From Prochlorococcus marinus subsp. marinus str. CCMP1375 (lineage in GTDB: Bacteria; Cyanobacteriota; Cyanobacteriia; PCC-6307; Cyanobiaceae): a stretch of 64,000 nt of DNA. Under the pieces are notes generated by a model, which was not told where the DNA came from, made no database searches, and was given only the letters and a program-made list of their open reading frames with translations. The stretch lies in contig NC_005042.1 of the NCBI RefSeq assembly GCF_000007925.1, positions 992,001 through 1,056,000 of the forward strand. Direction: 5' to 3'. Made by a program: the position numbers and the translations under genes. Positions 9,451 to 18,763 of this stretch are shown one piece after another (position 1 is the stretch's first letter; each line of letters starts with the position of its first letter).

Positions 9451-10506
9451 ATGACCGACTCACTTCCATTGTTGCTCCGTGCTGCTCGCGGTGAATCTGT
9501 AAATAGACCTCCAGTTTGGATGATGCGTCAAGCAGGAAGGTATATGAAGGTATATAGAGAATTAAGAGATAACCATCCTAGTTTTCGAGAAAGATCTGAG
9601 AACCCAGATCTTTCATATGAAATATCAATGCAGCCTTTTAGAGAGTTTAAACCAGATGGAGTAATTCTTTTTTCAGATATTTTGACACCTCTCCCAGGGA
9701 TGGGAATTGATTTCGACATTGTTGAAAGCAAAGGTCCTTTGATCAACGACCCAATTCGCACCCTAGAGCAAGTAAAGACACTTAGGCCTCTTGAACCTCA
9801 AGTTAGTCTTCCCTTTGTAGGAGAAGTATTAGGAAGGTTAAGAGAAAGTGTTAAAAATGAAGCAGCAGTCTTAGGTTTTGTAGGGGCGCCTTGGACCCTA
9901 GCTGCATATGTAGTAGAGGGTAAAAGTAGTAAAAACTATTCAGTTATAAAAGCAATGGCATTTCAGCAGCCAGATTTACTTCATAAGCTTCTAAATCATT
10001 TCGCAGAATCAATTGCTAATTACTTAAAATATCAAATAGAATCTGGAGCTCAAGTTGTTCAAATGTTTGATTCATGGGCTGGACAATTAAGTCCCATAGA
10101 CTATGACAACTATGCTGCTCCATATCAAAAAAAGGTTGTAGACCTTGTAAAACAATCACATCCAGATACTCCAATGATTCTTTACATTTCTGGCAGTGCA
10201 GGTGTTATTGAAAGAATGGCTAAAACTGGTGTAGATATAGTCTCACTAGACTGGACTGTAGATATGGCCGAAGGGTGTGCAAGACTGCCGAACAATATTG
10301 GGATTCAAGGCAACGTTGATCCTGGAATACTTTTTGGCACACCTAAAATGATACAAGAAAGAATCATTGACACCGTCAAAAAAGCAAAAGGCAGAAAACA
10401 TATCCTTAATCTTGGACATGGAATACTTCCTGGCACTCCAGAAGAGAACGCAAAGGTTTTCTTTGAGACTGGAAAAAACATTAACAATCTTATTTCTAAC
10501 ATTTGA
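9451..10506 (+). CDS. hemE: Uroporphyrinogen decarboxylase
   Basis: A 351-residue soluble enzyme converting uroporphyrinogen III to coproporphyrinogen III, shared by heme and chlorophyll synthesis. The N-terminal signature [14 protein letters not shown] with its substrate-binding Arg residues is intact. The second signature appears as [12 protein letters not shown], and the active-site Asp is in ILFSDIL. Length matches the family. The ATG at 9451 follows a leader with two small hairpins. The TGA stop overlaps the TTG start of the next gene in the sequence TTGA, indicating translational coupling. Confidence 0.96.
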   Translation: MTDSLPLLLRAARGESVNRPPVWMMRQAGRYMKVYRELRDNHPSFRERSENPDLSYEISMQPFREFKPDGVILFSDILTPLPGMGIDFDIVESKGPLINDPIRTLEQVKTLRPLEPQVSLPFVGEVLGRLRESVKNEAAVLGFVGAPWTLAAYVVEGKSSKNYSVIKAMAFQQPDLLHKLLNHFAESIANYLKYQIESGAQVVQMFDSWAGQLSPIDYDNYAAPYQKKVVDLVKQSHPDTPMILYISGSAGVIERMAKTGVDIVSLDWTVDMAEGCARLPNNIGIQGNVDPGILFGTPKMIQERIIDTVKKAKGRKHILNLGHGILPGTPEENAKVFFETGKNINNLISNI

Positions 10507-11525
10507 AAGAAGCTCGCATACTTATTACTGGAGCAAGTGGTTGTGTCGGCCAATACACCTGTAATTGGCTTTTAAAAAACACTGAAGCCAAGTTACTTTT
10601 GTGGATTAGAGATCCCAAAAAACTATCATCAATAAATCATGATGATCAAAGAGTAAAATTGTTAGTTGGTGATATAAGAAATCCTGAAGTCTTCTCTAAT
10701 GAAATAGCTAATGCTACGCATGTTATTCATACTGCTACTGCATGGGGTGGAGTTGAAAGAGCAACTCAAGTAAATGTTATTGCTGTTAAAAAACTCCTAT
10801 CATTATTAAAGCCAAATACTCTTCAACGATTCATATACTTTTCTACCGCAAGCATTCTCGACAAAGATCTTAATCCACTACCAGAAGCATTGAGATATGG
10901 AACTGAATACATACAAACAAAAGCAAAATGTCTACAAGATCTTGAGAATCATCCGTTGTCAAACAAAATAATCGCCGTTTTCCCAACACTTGTATTTGGC
11001 GGGCAATTTGATAGTTCAGGAATGTTTCCTTCAAGTTATTTAACTCAAGGGCTGAAAGAAGCAACTAAATGGCTATGGCTTGCAAGATGGTTTAAAGGTT
11101 TATCTAAGTTCCATTTCATACATGCAGAAGATATAGCTTTTGTATGCGGCCAATTACTAATAAGTGAGCTTAAGCCTCGTTCCTCTAAAGCTGTGAACAA
11201 AATTCCTAAATTTGTCCTTGGGCAACCCTCCCTATCAATAGATCAAGCTATTAATGCTTTATTAAAATGGAAAACCATGAATAGGTACATATCTTTGCCT
11301 TTATGGGGATGGATAATTGAGTGCTTAGTTACCATTCTCCCAATCAAAATTACTCAATGGGACCGATTCAGTATTAAGCAAAGACATTTTGTTCATGATC
11401 CAATAACAAACCCTAAAGACTTTGGTGGAACTAGCTATGCACAATCAATAAATGAAATTCTTCTTTATTCAGGATTGCCAAAAGGTAAAAAGTCCTATAA
11501 ACAGGTAATATATCCAAAGAAATAA
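10503..11525 (+). CDS. NAD-dependent epimerase/dehydratase family protein
   Basis: A 340-residue extended short-chain dehydrogenase. The Rossmann nucleotide motif is ITGASGCVG (about residues 8-16), an acidic residue in VGDIRNPE follows, and the catalytic triad candidates are the Ser/Thr in YFSTASI and the Tyr-Lys pair in YIQTKAK. The substrate half is divergent, so I cannot name a substrate; nucleotide sugars or steroid-like 3-beta-hydroxy compounds are both typical for the family. It starts with TTG inside the stop of hemE (TTGA) and is therefore likely coupled to it. The stop lies 8 bases before petE. Confidence 0.75.
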   Translation: MKEARILITGASGCVGQYTCNWLLKNTEAKLLLWIRDPKKLSSINHDDQRVKLLVGDIRNPEVFSNEIANATHVIHTATAWGGVERATQVNVIAVKKLLSLLKPNTLQRFIYFSTASILDKDLNPLPEALRYGTEYIQTKAKCLQDLENHPLSNKIIAVFPTLVFGGQFDSSGMFPSSYLTQGLKEATKWLWLARWFKGLSKFHFIHAEDIAFVCGQLLISELKPRSSKAVNKIPKFVLGQPSLSIDQAINALLKWKTMNRYISLPLWGWIIECLVTILPIKITQWDRFSIKQRHFVHDPITNPKDFGGTSYAQSINEILLYSGLPKGKKSYKQVIYPKK

Positions 11526-11533
11526 AGAAACAA

Positions 11534-11893
11534 ATGATTTCCTCGCTTCGCTCAGCGCTATCTGCATGTTTTGCATTGCTTTTGGTGCTTGCCTTTGGAG
11601 TTGCATCCGCACAAGCTAAAACAGTTGAAGTAAAACTAGGAACTGATGCTGGAATGCTTGCATTCGAACCCAGCTCTGTAACCATAAGTACTGGCGACTC
11701 TGTGAAGTTTGTCAACAACAAACTTGCTCCTCACAATGCAGTTTTTGAAGGTCATGAAGAATTAAGTCATCCTGACCTTGCTTTTGCTCCTGGCGAAAGC
11801 TGGCAAGAAACTTTTACAGAAGCAGGTACATATGACTATTACTGCGAGCCTCATAGAGGAGCAGGGATGGTCGGGAAAGTAGTTGTTAACTAA
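11534..11893 (+). CDS. petE: Plastocyanin precursor
   Basis: A 119-residue precursor of the lumenal copper protein that carries electrons from cytochrome b6f to photosystem I. Residues 1-28 form a signal peptide ending in the signal-peptidase site AQA. All four copper ligands are present: His67 in APHNAV, Cys104 and His107 in YYCEPH, and Met112 in GAGMVG. Mature length (about 91 residues) is normal. Only 8 bases separate it from the epimerase gene, so its promoter either lies inside that gene or it is read through from hemE. A strong intrinsic terminator follows. Confidence 0.97.
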   Translation: MISSLRSALSACFALLLVLAFGVASAQAKTVEVKLGTDAGMLAFEPSSVTISTGDSVKFVNNKLAPHNAVFEGHEELSHPDLAFAPGESWQETFTEAGTYDYYCEPHRGAGMVGKVVVN

Positions 11894-12267
11894 CGATAAA
11901 TAAAAAAAATAAAAAAGCCGACTGAGTTCTCACTCAGTCGGCTTTTTTATTTTTACAATGAACTATCTTAGTATTGTTGAAAGTAAACGATCAGAATCTC
12001 AAGTAATTATAATCACAACAAGAACCTACACGTTTAATTTAAACTTAAAATTCTTCAATATTCCTAATATTATATATTACTTTGTATAAAAGCTATCTAA
12101 CAGAGCTACTAGTTATAAATGGCTTTCATTCAAAAACATTCATGATATTTCCATTTAAAGAGATAACCGAACAAAGACAAGTTTACCGATCTGATGAATT
12201 CGGTTTACCCTCTTAATGCTAAAGGTATTTTTAGAGATAATTAATACACTTATTATTAAATATAATT
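11894..12267. other. Intergenic region petE-clpB (374 bases)
   Basis: After the petE terminator this stretch is very AT-rich and has no convincing ORF or RNA gene. Near the clpB side there is an inverted pair AACCGAA (12165-12171) and TTCGGTT (12199-12205), and a direct pair GTTTACC at 12181-12187 and 12203-12209, spaced 22 bases, about two helical turns. No CIRCE element (TTAGCACTC-N9-GAGTGCTAA) is present. The region presumably carries the clpB promoter. Confidence 0.5.
11911..11948 (+). terminator. Rho-independent terminator after petE
   Basis: A perfect 17-bp inverted repeat whose arms begin AAAAAAGCCGACTGAGT and end with its complement, with a 4-base loop TCTC. The GC-rich core (GCCGACTGAG / CTCAGTCGGC) is followed directly by a run of six T. 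It starts 17 bases beyond the petE stop. Because of the A-tract before the stem it could also stop transcription arriving from the other strand. Confidence 0.95.
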
Positions 12268-14862
12268 ATGGATATAAAAACTGACAATTTCACTGAAGAA
12301 TCATGGTCTTCAATACTTCAAGCACAATCAAATGCAAAAGGATTTCACCATCAATACATAGAAACTGAGCATCTTTTAAAATCCTTAATTCAAGAGAATG
12401 ATCTTGCAAAAAGCATTATTAAAAAATGCAATGGATCAATAGATCAAATTAAAATGCATTTAAATGATTTTATAAAGAATCAGCCTAAATTAAAAGAACG
12501 TCCTGAAAATTTATTCATTGGTAAACATCTTCAGAAGACAATAAATGAATCAGATCAAATAAAGCAGTCTTTTGACGATGACTTTATTTCTATTGAACAC
12601 TTGTTAATTGCTCTCTCAAAAGATCAAAGATGCTGCAATAAAATACTTATTCATGAAAAAATAGACCCTGAAATACTTTTAAAATCAATAGCAGAAATCA
12701 GAGGGAATCAAAAGGTGACCGATCAAAATCCGGAATCAAAATATGAATCTCTTAAGAAGTATGGCAGAGATCTTACTTCTGCAGCCCGAGAAGGAATTCT
12801 AGATCCAGTAATAGGAAGAGATGACGAAATTAGAAGAACTATTCAAATCCTTAGTCGCAGAACTAAAAATAACCCTGTATTAATAGGTGAGCCTGGCGTT
12901 GGGAAAACTGCAATAGTGGAAGGCCTCGCACAAAGAATTATCAATGGTGATGTACCGTCGGCTCTACAAAATCGTCAATTAATCGCTCTGGATATGGGAG
13001 CTCTTATTGCAGGTGCAAAGTATCGAGGAGAGTTTGAAGAAAGATTAAAGGCAGTCCTAAAAGAAGTGACATCATCACAAGGACAAATTGTCCTTTTTAT
13101 AGATGAAATTCATACAGTTGTTGGAGCTGGTGCTACAGGGGGCGCAATGGATGCAAGCAATCTGCTTAAGCCAATGCTCGCAAGAGGGGAATTGCGCTGC
13201 ATAGGTGCAACAACAATAAATGAACATCGCCAACATATTGAGAAAGATCCAGCATTAGAAAGACGTTTCCAACAAGTCTTAATAAGCGAACCATCCATTG
13301 AAGATACAATATCAATTCTTAGGGGATTAAAAGAAAAATATGAAGTTCACCATGGAGTAAGAATATCGGATAGTGCTTTAGTTGCAGCAGCTGTGCTAAG
13401 CAATAGATATATATCAGAGCGTTATCTGCCTGATAAAGCAATAGACCTAATAGATGAATCTGCTTCTAAATTAAAAATGGAAATCACATCAAAGCCAGAA
13501 GAGTTAGATGAGATAGACCGTAAAATAATTCAATTGCAAATGGAAAAGCTTTCATTAAAAAGAGAATCAAATTTAGCAAGTCAAGAAAAATTAAATGCAA
13601 TAGACAATGGATTGAACGAACTGAAGAGTAAGCAAAGTTCTTTAAATAAGCAATGGCAAGAAGAAAAAGAGTCTATAAATACTCTTTCGTTCTTAAAAGA
13701 AGAAATCGAAAAAGTTCAACTTCAAATTGAACAGGCCAAGAGAGATTATGATTTAAACAGAGCAGCAGAACTTGAATATGGAACTTTAAACTCCTTACAA
13801 AATAAATTAAAGCAAAAAGAGGATTTAATTATGGTCAATAATAATAATGATCAAAAAAGTCTACTTTTAAGAGAGGAAGTAACTGAAAATGATATAACCG
13901 AAGTGATCGCAAAATGGACATCAATACCCTTAACAAAACTTTTAAAATCAGATATAGAAAAGCTATTAGATCTTGAAGACAAATTAAACTCAAAAGTAAT
14001 TGGTCAAAAGCAAGCAGTTCAAGCTGTAGCAGATTCAATACAGCGCTCAAGGACTGGTCTTAGTGATCCAAGTAGGCCTATGGGAAGCTTTTTACTTCTA
14101 GGGCCTACGGGTGTAGGCAAGACTGAGTTATCTAAATCTCTAGCTAAAGAATTATTTGATAGTGAAAAAGCAATGATTAGAATTGATATGTCTGAATACA
14201 TGGAAAAACATTCTATTAGTCGACTAATAGGAGCACCCCCTGGATATGTGGGATATGAGTCAGGAGGACAATTGTCAGAGGCTGTTAGAAGAAACCCTTA
14301 TTCAGTAATTCTTTTTGATGAAGTAGAAAAAGCAAATTCTGATGTATTAAACATAATGCTTCAAATACTTGACGAAGGAAGATTAACTGATGGTAAAGGT
14401 AAAAATATAAACTTTAAAAATACAATTATTATTCTTACAAGCAATGTGGGTAGTGAATCAATAATAGAAATGACCAATAAGAAAAACGAATACGAACTGA
14501 TAGAAGAAGTTGTGAGGAATCAATTAAAAAATTATTTTAAGCCTGAATTTCTAAATAGATTAGATGAACAAATTATCTTTAAAAGTCTTAAGAAAGAAGA
14601 TTTAAAAAAAATTGTTAAATTACAAATAGACAAAGTAAAAGCGAGATTGAAAGACAAGGGATTAGAAATCGAATTAAATGAAAAAGTAATAGATTGGATT
14701 GCCGATAAAGGATATAATCCTATATATGGTGCCAGGCCAATTAAAAGAATAATTCAGACAAAATTAGAAACTAAACTGGCTAAAATGATACTTAAAAGCA
14801 AATCAGAGGAACGCTCACATTATCAATTAGATATTATTGACGATCAAATAGTCTTTAACTAA
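12268..14862 (+). CDS. clpB: ClpB-type disaggregase (Hsp100)
   Basis: An 864-residue two-ATPase-ring chaperone that pulls proteins out of aggregates together with DnaK. Order of domains: Clp N-domain repeats (about 10-145); first AAA+ domain with Walker A GEPGVGKT at 207-214 and Walker B VLFIDEIH; coiled-coil middle domain (about 410-525), which marks ClpB rather than ClpC; second AAA+ domain with Walker A GPTGVGKT and the sensor GARPI near the end. There is no ClpP-binding loop motif that I can see. Cyanobacteria often carry two ClpB types and I cannot tell which this is. Codons are more AT-rich than in clpC at 40.8 kb. Confidence 0.93.
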   Translation: MDIKTDNFTEESWSSILQAQSNAKGFHHQYIETEHLLKSLIQENDLAKSIIKKCNGSIDQIKMHLNDFIKNQPKLKERPENLFIGKHLQKTINESDQIKQSFDDDFISIEHLLIALSKDQRCCNKILIHEKIDPEILLKSIAEIRGNQKVTDQNPESKYESLKKYGRDLTSAAREGILDPVIGRDDEIRRTIQILSRRTKNNPVLIGEPGVGKTAIVEGLAQRIINGDVPSALQNRQLIALDMGALIAGAKYRGEFEERLKAVLKEVTSSQGQIVLFIDEIHTVVGAGATGGAMDASNLLKPMLARGELRCIGATTINEHRQHIEKDPALERRFQQVLISEPSIEDTISILRGLKEKYEVHHGVRISDSALVAAAVLSNRYISERYLPDKAIDLIDESASKLKMEITSKPEELDEIDRKIIQLQMEKLSLKRESNLASQEKLNAIDNGLNELKSKQSSLNKQWQEEKESINTLSFLKEEIEKVQLQIEQAKRDYDLNRAAELEYGTLNSLQNKLKQKEDLIMVNNNNDQKSLLLREEVTENDITEVIAKWTSIPLTKLLKSDIEKLLDLEDKLNSKVIGQKQAVQAVADSIQRSRTGLSDPSRPMGSFLLLGPTGVGKTELSKSLAKELFDSEKAMIRIDMSEYMEKHSISRLIGAPPGYVGYESGGQLSEAVRRNPYSVILFDEVEKANSDVLNIMLQILDEGRLTDGKGKNINFKNTIIILTSNVGSESIIEMTNKKNEYELIEEVVRNQLKNYFKPEFLNRLDEQIIFKSLKKEDLKKIVKLQIDKVKARLKDKGLEIELNEKVIDWIADKGYNPIYGARPIKRIIQTKLETKLAKMILKSKSEERSHYQLDIIDDQIVFN

Positions 14863-14866
14863 GTAT

Positions 14867-15628
14867 TTAAGAAGGAAGACTATCTAAGCTAAAGCGATAC
14901 CCCTGCTGACGCACTGTTGTAATACCACCTCCATCTCCTAGCCCTGCTTGCTCTAGTTTTCTTCTTAAAGTAAGAACTTGGGTGTCAACAGATCTAGGAC
15001 CGCCACTAAAAGGAGGCCAAGCCATTCTTAACAACTCATGCCTGCTACGGACCATGCCTGGCGGCATCAGAAGGGCACAAAGCAGAGCAAATTCTCTTGG
15101 ACTTAATTCGACAGGTTTTTCTCTTAGTGTTACTTGACGGAGTAGCAAATGTACTTCAAGAGGACCGACTGTAACCCTTTCTTGTAGGCCTATTCGTCCT
15201 CTTTTTAAGAGAGTTCTGCATCGTGCTGCAAGCTCTTCTAAGCCAAAGGGTTTACGCAAAACATCATCTGCTCCATCATCTAAAAGGCCCACCAAGGTCT
15301 CCACTCCGGATCTTGCAGTTAGAACCATTACAGGACACCCTAGTTGTTGGCCCAAATTCAAAGCAGAGCTTTGTTCTAACAACTCAGCACTTACTAAAAG
15401 ATCTGGTGCTTGATCCCTGCATAAATCAATTGCCTCTACAACAGACCCAACTGCAGCAGCCAAATGACCATCTTGCCTAAGCCTCTGAACTAGAACTGTC
15501 CTTAAAGTCGGATGAGGCTCTACTACAAGTATTCTTGAAGGACTTTGACTGGTTGGATGATGAGAGCCACCACCTAGTGAGGGCTGCGCACTTGGCTCAT
15601 CAGAAAGTAGATCTGGAGTTAATGTCAC
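14867..15628 (-). CDS. OmpR/PhoB-type response regulator with degenerate receiver
   Basis: A 253-residue protein with a 30-residue N-terminal extension, a receiver domain (about 32-143) and a winged-helix DNA-binding domain (about 152-249, ending TTVRQQGYRF). The receiver keeps Thr104 (VLTAR) and Lys126 (RKPF), but the phospho-acceptor Asp is replaced by Ala81 in PDLLVSAELL, and the acidic pair is Glu37-Pro38 in VVEPHP. It therefore probably cannot be phosphorylated by the normal route and may work as a constitutive or ligand-gated regulator. Base composition is visibly more GC-rich (about 45-53% in sampled 60-base lines) than its neighbours. It converges on clpB with a 4-base gap. No partner kinase is adjacent. 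Confidence 0.85.
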   Translation of the reverse strand: MTLTPDLLSDEPSAQPSLGGGSHHPTSQSPSRILVVEPHPTLRTVLVQRLRQDGHLAAAVGSVVEAIDLCRDQAPDLLVSAELLEQSSALNLGQQLGCPVMVLTARSGVETLVGLLDDGADDVLRKPFGLEELAARCRTLLKRGRIGLQERVTVGPLEVHLLLRQVTLREKPVELSPREFALLCALLMPPGMVRSRHELLRMAWPPFSGGPRSVDTQVLTLRRKLEQAGLGDGGGITTVRQQGYRFSLDSLPS

Positions 15629-15702
15629 AAGCCAAAATCAAGTTGCTTTAAAATAACTAATTAAATGTCCAACTGTAAGAAATACCTACACATCATCGCA
15701 AA

Positions 15703-15975
15703 ATGACATCACAAGCATTTCAGGACCCTAAATCTATAAGACATTTTCAGTCAATATGTGATGCATGTCAGCAACTTATTCATACTTTTCATACTCCAGC
15801 AGAATTAAAAATTTATGCAGATGGATATTTACATGCACTTAGGAAAGAAAGGAGTCTTAGTCCCAAAGATCAAGAAAAGCTAGAAAAGCTTGTTGAAACT
15901 TGGATTCTTGATCCATCAAGCTTCATTGGTCCGGATGGAGATATAAATAATCTTTACTTTCAAAAGCAGAAGTAA
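15703..15975 (+). CDS. DUF6761 family protein
   Basis: A 90-residue soluble protein. The central segment with IYADGYLHALRKERSL, followed by a helix and the WILDPSSF-type ending, matches the small cyanobacterial DUF6761 family as I remember it; function is unknown. It is divergent from the response regulator (74-base gap) and convergent with the glutaredoxin gene, whose stop lies only 4 bases beyond. The ATG at 15703 is the first good start. No signal peptide or membrane segment is seen. Confidence 0.65.
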   Translation: MTSQAFQDPKSIRHFQSICDACQQLIHTFHTPAELKIYADGYLHALRKERSLSPKDQEKLEKLVETWILDPSSFIGPDGDINNLYFQKQK

Positions 15976-15979
15976 GGCA

Positions 15980-16309
15980 TCAAGAAGCAAGAGCAATCTC
16001 AAGTTTCTCCAGTAATTCGCCAGAGTTATACATTTCTATCAAAATATCGGATCCCCCCAAAAATTCTCCTTTTAGATATACCTGAGGGATTGTGGGCCAA
16101 TTTGAATATTCTTTAATAGCTTCCCTGATATCCATATCAGAAAGGACATCGAAGGTCTCGAAATGCTTTCCTAGAGCATTAAGTATTTGAACAACATTAT
16201 TTGAGAAGCCGCACTGAGGCATCAATTTTGTTCCTTTCATGAAAACCATTATTGAATGAGAATTGATTAAATCTTCAATCCTTGCTCGAGTTTCTAAATT
16301 CATAATCAA
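15980..16309 (-). CDS. grxD: Monothiol glutaredoxin, Grx4/GrxD type
   Basis: A 109-residue glutaredoxin with the monothiol active site CGFS at residues 33-36, the upstream FMKGTK motif, the cis-Pro segment WPTIPQVY and the GSDI glutathione-binding turn. Grx4 proteins carry or transfer [2Fe-2S] clusters, often as a heterodimer with BolA. The start may be the first ATG or the third codon ATG. The bolA-like gene lies 9 bases upstream on the same strand, so the two are very likely one operon and one complex. Confidence 0.94.
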   Translation of the reverse strand: MIMNLETRARIEDLINSHSIMVFMKGTKLMPQCGFSNNVVQILNALGKHFETFDVLSDMDIREAIKEYSNWPTIPQVYLKGEFLGGSDILIEMYNSGELLEKLEIALAS

Positions 16310-16318
16310 AAAGGAGCT

Positions 16319-16549
16319 TTAGGGAGTAGATGTTTTTAATGCCAATGCATGAATAGATTCACTGGCCAGCTCTTTAGCAAGAGCGCGATAAATCAATTGA
16401 TGTTGCTGCACACGTGAAAGACCTGCAAATGTCGATGAAACCACATTTACATTCAAATGGTCTCCACCACCATTGATATCCTCAACATTAACCATCGCAT
16501 CGGGAAGAGAACTTTTTATTAATGCTTTTACTTCTTCAGGATGAACCAT
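16319..16549 (-). CDS. BolA/IbaG family protein
   Basis: A 76-residue protein with the compact BolA fold: an N-terminal helix ([12 protein letters not shown]), beta strands with the GGGDHLNV loop, and the C-terminal signature HQLIYRAL. His in the GGDH segment and the His in the C-terminal part are the usual cluster ligands when BolA pairs with a CGFS glutaredoxin. Its position directly before grxD supports a Grx4-BolA [2Fe-2S] pair involved in iron sensing or cluster delivery. Length is normal for the family. Confidence 0.93.
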   Translation of the reverse strand: MVHPEEVKALIKSSLPDAMVNVEDINGGGDHLNVNVVSSTFAGLSRVQQHQLIYRALAKELASESIHALALKTSTP

Positions 16550-16600
16550 AGGAATCAGGAAAGAATAAATTTAAGGAACCAGATGTTAGTACATACTAAA

Positions 16601-17131
16601 TTAAAGTCTTTTTCTAGCTCCTCTATAAGTAGTGTTAACAAATCCCAATTCAACCAATGTCTGATACGCTTCTTGACCTTCTAAATTTGCTGGGCTACTA
16701 ATTCTTACCACTTCTACTAATAGAGGTACCGCCAGTTCTGGTCTGTTAGTCTTTCTAAAAAGGATTGCTAGTTTTAAGTTTGCTCTTGAAATCAAGGAAA
16801 GAACTTTTCGGCTATTAGAATCCATTTCTCTAGGGATACGCGCATCAATTCCCTTAAACGAATTGCCTAAATCTCTATAAAAGCCTAATAAAAGCTTAGA
16901 CATTTCTCTTGCTTTATCAAATTTTTTCCTTGCTTTATCAAAATCTCCTCTTGCAAAAAATTCATCTCCATCTGATAAATATTTTTCAACCGAGTTGAGG
17001 CTTAACCCAATTTCATCCTTTGCTAAAACTCTGAATTCCTCGGAACTTGATGTCTCTGAAATAGATGGAATACTTGAAAAAAAGAATCCTGCTCCGAGTG
17101 CAAATGCTGCAATAGGAATTCTCAAACTCAT
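16601..17131 (-). CDS. Secreted helical hypothetical protein (TPR-like)
   Basis: A 176-residue protein with an N-terminal signal peptide (about residues 1-25). The mature part is a set of helices; the segment with SDGDEFFARGDFDKARKKF resembles a single tetratricopeptide repeat, and a second similar pair follows at about 125-165 (RPELAVPLL, GQEAYQTL). TPR proteins hold protein partners, and a periplasmic or lumenal location is implied. I do not recognise a named family. It stands 51 bases upstream of bolA on the same strand and may share its transcript. Confidence 0.6.
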   Translation of the reverse strand: MSLRIPIAAFALGAGFFFSSIPSISETSSSEEFRVLAKDEIGLSLNSVEKYLSDGDEFFARGDFDKARKKFDKAREMSKLLLGFYRDLGNSFKGIDARIPREMDSNSRKVLSLISRANLKLAILFRKTNRPELAVPLLVEVVRISSPANLEGQEAYQTLVELGFVNTTYRGARKRL

Positions 17132-17167
17132 CGAACAAATAAAACATATACCTTGACTTTATATCTA

Positions 17168-17851
17168 TTAGGAAAATCGGCCAACAGCTTTAAGAGCACA
17201 TTCCTCAGCAGTATGCATCCTAGATGCAAGCTCTAAGTCAAATTCATTAGCAGCTTTTCTTCCTGTTTTAAGGATTGACATAGGCTCACCAAAGCATATA
17301 GCAGCCTTGCTAAAGGGCTTAGGTATGACCTCGCTATATCCTAAGCCTATAGGTAAAACCTTAACTTTTACTCCTTTCCTAAAAGCAAGTTGAGAAAGTC
17401 TAATCAAACCACTTTCGATTTTTATTGATTTCCCTCTTCGATTAATTTGTCCTTCTGGGAAAACGACTAATTGCATTCCAGCACTCAGAAGATCAATAGA
17501 ATATCTCAAAGAAAGTAATGAAGGATTCTTTTTGTCAACTGGATAGCATCCCAATCGATTCAAGAACCAACCTTGTATTCCTTGCATCTCAGATAAAGTA
17601 ACCATGAATCGACAATCTCTCTTTGTCACCCTCCTGCCTGCTGCCATTGTCAACATGAGAGCATCCCATCTAGAGCGATGAGTAGGTGCAAGAACTACTG
17701 CTCCTTCTAACGGCAGATTTTCTTGACCTAAAACAATACTACTTTTGAAATAATTTTTTAGGACGATGTCCTGTGTAGCAATCATTGCAAGTTTTCCCCA
17801 CAAGGGGTTTACTCCTTTGCATAAATCTGATTCTCGTTGAACGAATGCCAA
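17168..17851 (-). CDS. plsC: 1-acyl-glycerol-3-phosphate acyltransferase family (PlsC)
   Basis: A 227-residue acyltransferase. The catalytic HX4D box is THRSRWDAL with His58 and Asp63; the glycerophosphate-binding block is the Arg-rich FLNRLGCYPVDK segment; and the FPEGQINRRGK block gives the third motif. The family makes phosphatidic acid for membrane lipids. The start at 17851 includes a short N-terminal helix. It is divergent from pdxJ with a gap of about 150 bases and 36 bases upstream of the secreted TPR-like gene. CDP-diglyceride synthase (cdsA), the next step, is at 46 kb. Confidence 0.85.
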   Translation of the reverse strand: MAFVQRESDLCKGVNPLWGKLAMIATQDIVLKNYFKSSIVLGQENLPLEGAVVLAPTHRSRWDALMLTMAAGRRVTKRDCRFMVTLSEMQGIQGWFLNRLGCYPVDKKNPSLLSLRYSIDLLSAGMQLVVFPEGQINRRGKSIKIESGLIRLSQLAFRKGVKVKVLPIGLGYSEVIPKPFSKAAICFGEPMSILKTGRKAANEFDLELASRMHTAEECALKAVGRFS

Positions 17852-18004
17852 GAAATTATTGATGGCTTCAATATAAGAACTTAACGGTGAAAAGAATCTT
17901 TTATCTAATGGTATTGGGCAGTTAAGTCAGCGGCTAATGGTTTTGAGCAAACAAATTTGCTATTTGGTCAATAAACTTAGATTGAATTGGATAAGCATTT
18001 CCAT

Positions 18005-18745
18005 ATGACAAGTCTTGGAGTAAACATCGATCACATTGCAAACATACGTCAAGCTCGGCTTGCAAATGAACCTGATCCAGTGCAAATGGCGCTTCTAGCA
18101 GAACTTGGAGGGGCTGATGGAATAACAATTCATCTAAGAGAAGACAGGAGGCATATTCAAGATAGAGATTTAAAACTTTTAAGAGAAACAATTAAGTCTC
18201 GTCTCAACCTAGAGATGGCAGCTACAACAGAAATGATTGAAATTGCCTTAGATTTAAAGCCAGACATGATCACTCTGGTACCTGAAAGAAGAGAAGAAAT
18301 TACTACCGAAGGCGGCTTAGATGTTGCATCAAATGCAAAAAGCCTTAAGGAAATCGTAACCAAAATGGAATCATGTTGTATTCCAACAAGCCTTTTTGTA
18401 GATGCAAATTCAAAGCAATTGGAAGCCTCTTCAAAGATTGGTGCTACATGGGTAGAGCTTCACACGGGTCCTTATGCAAGAGCTTCATGGAAAAATCAAC
18501 CTCTAGAATTTGCCAAAATAAGTGAAGGTGTCGCGAGAGCTAGAAATCTTGGTTTACGTGTAAATGCTGGACATGGTCTGACATATCAAAATGTAGAGCC
18601 AATTGCATCAATAACAGAAATGGAAGAACTAAATATTGGTCATACAATTATTGCAAGAGCAATTGCAATTGGTCTTAAAGAAGCAGTTAAAGAAATGAAA
18701 GAACTAATAAAAAATCCTCGTCATGAACCCTTCTTTGGTTCATAG
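18005..18745 (+). CDS. pdxJ: Pyridoxine 5'-phosphate synthase
   Basis: A 246-residue TIM-barrel enzyme that condenses 1-deoxyxylulose 5-phosphate with 3-amino-2-oxopropyl phosphate to pyridoxine 5'-phosphate. The N-terminus [15 protein letters not shown], the [12 protein letters not shown] segment, the catalytic Glu region TLVPERREE and the C-terminal [10 protein letters not shown] loop are all conserved. A TTG 18 bases upstream extends the frame, but the ATG at 18005 puts the conserved N-terminus at residue 2 as usual, so I chose it. It is followed after 18 bases by recC. Confidence 0.95.
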   Translation: MTSLGVNIDHIANIRQARLANEPDPVQMALLAELGGADGITIHLREDRRHIQDRDLKLLRETIKSRLNLEMAATTEMIEIALDLKPDMITLVPERREEITTEGGLDVASNAKSLKEIVTKMESCCIPTSLFVDANSKQLEASSKIGATWVELHTGPYARASWKNQPLEFAKISEGVARARNLGLRVNAGHGLTYQNVEPIASITEMEELNIGHTIIARAIAIGLKEAVKEMKELIKNPRHEPFFGS

Positions 18746-18763
18746 CAAAGCACCTCTAGATCA

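Noticed and set aside
11894-12267. Small regulatory RNA in the petE-clpB gap
   Set aside because: No promoter-plus-terminator pair other than the petE terminator could be found; no known sRNA motif seen.
12268-14862. Whether clpB might be a second clpC
   Set aside because: The long coiled-coil middle domain and absence of a UVR-like segment identify ClpB.
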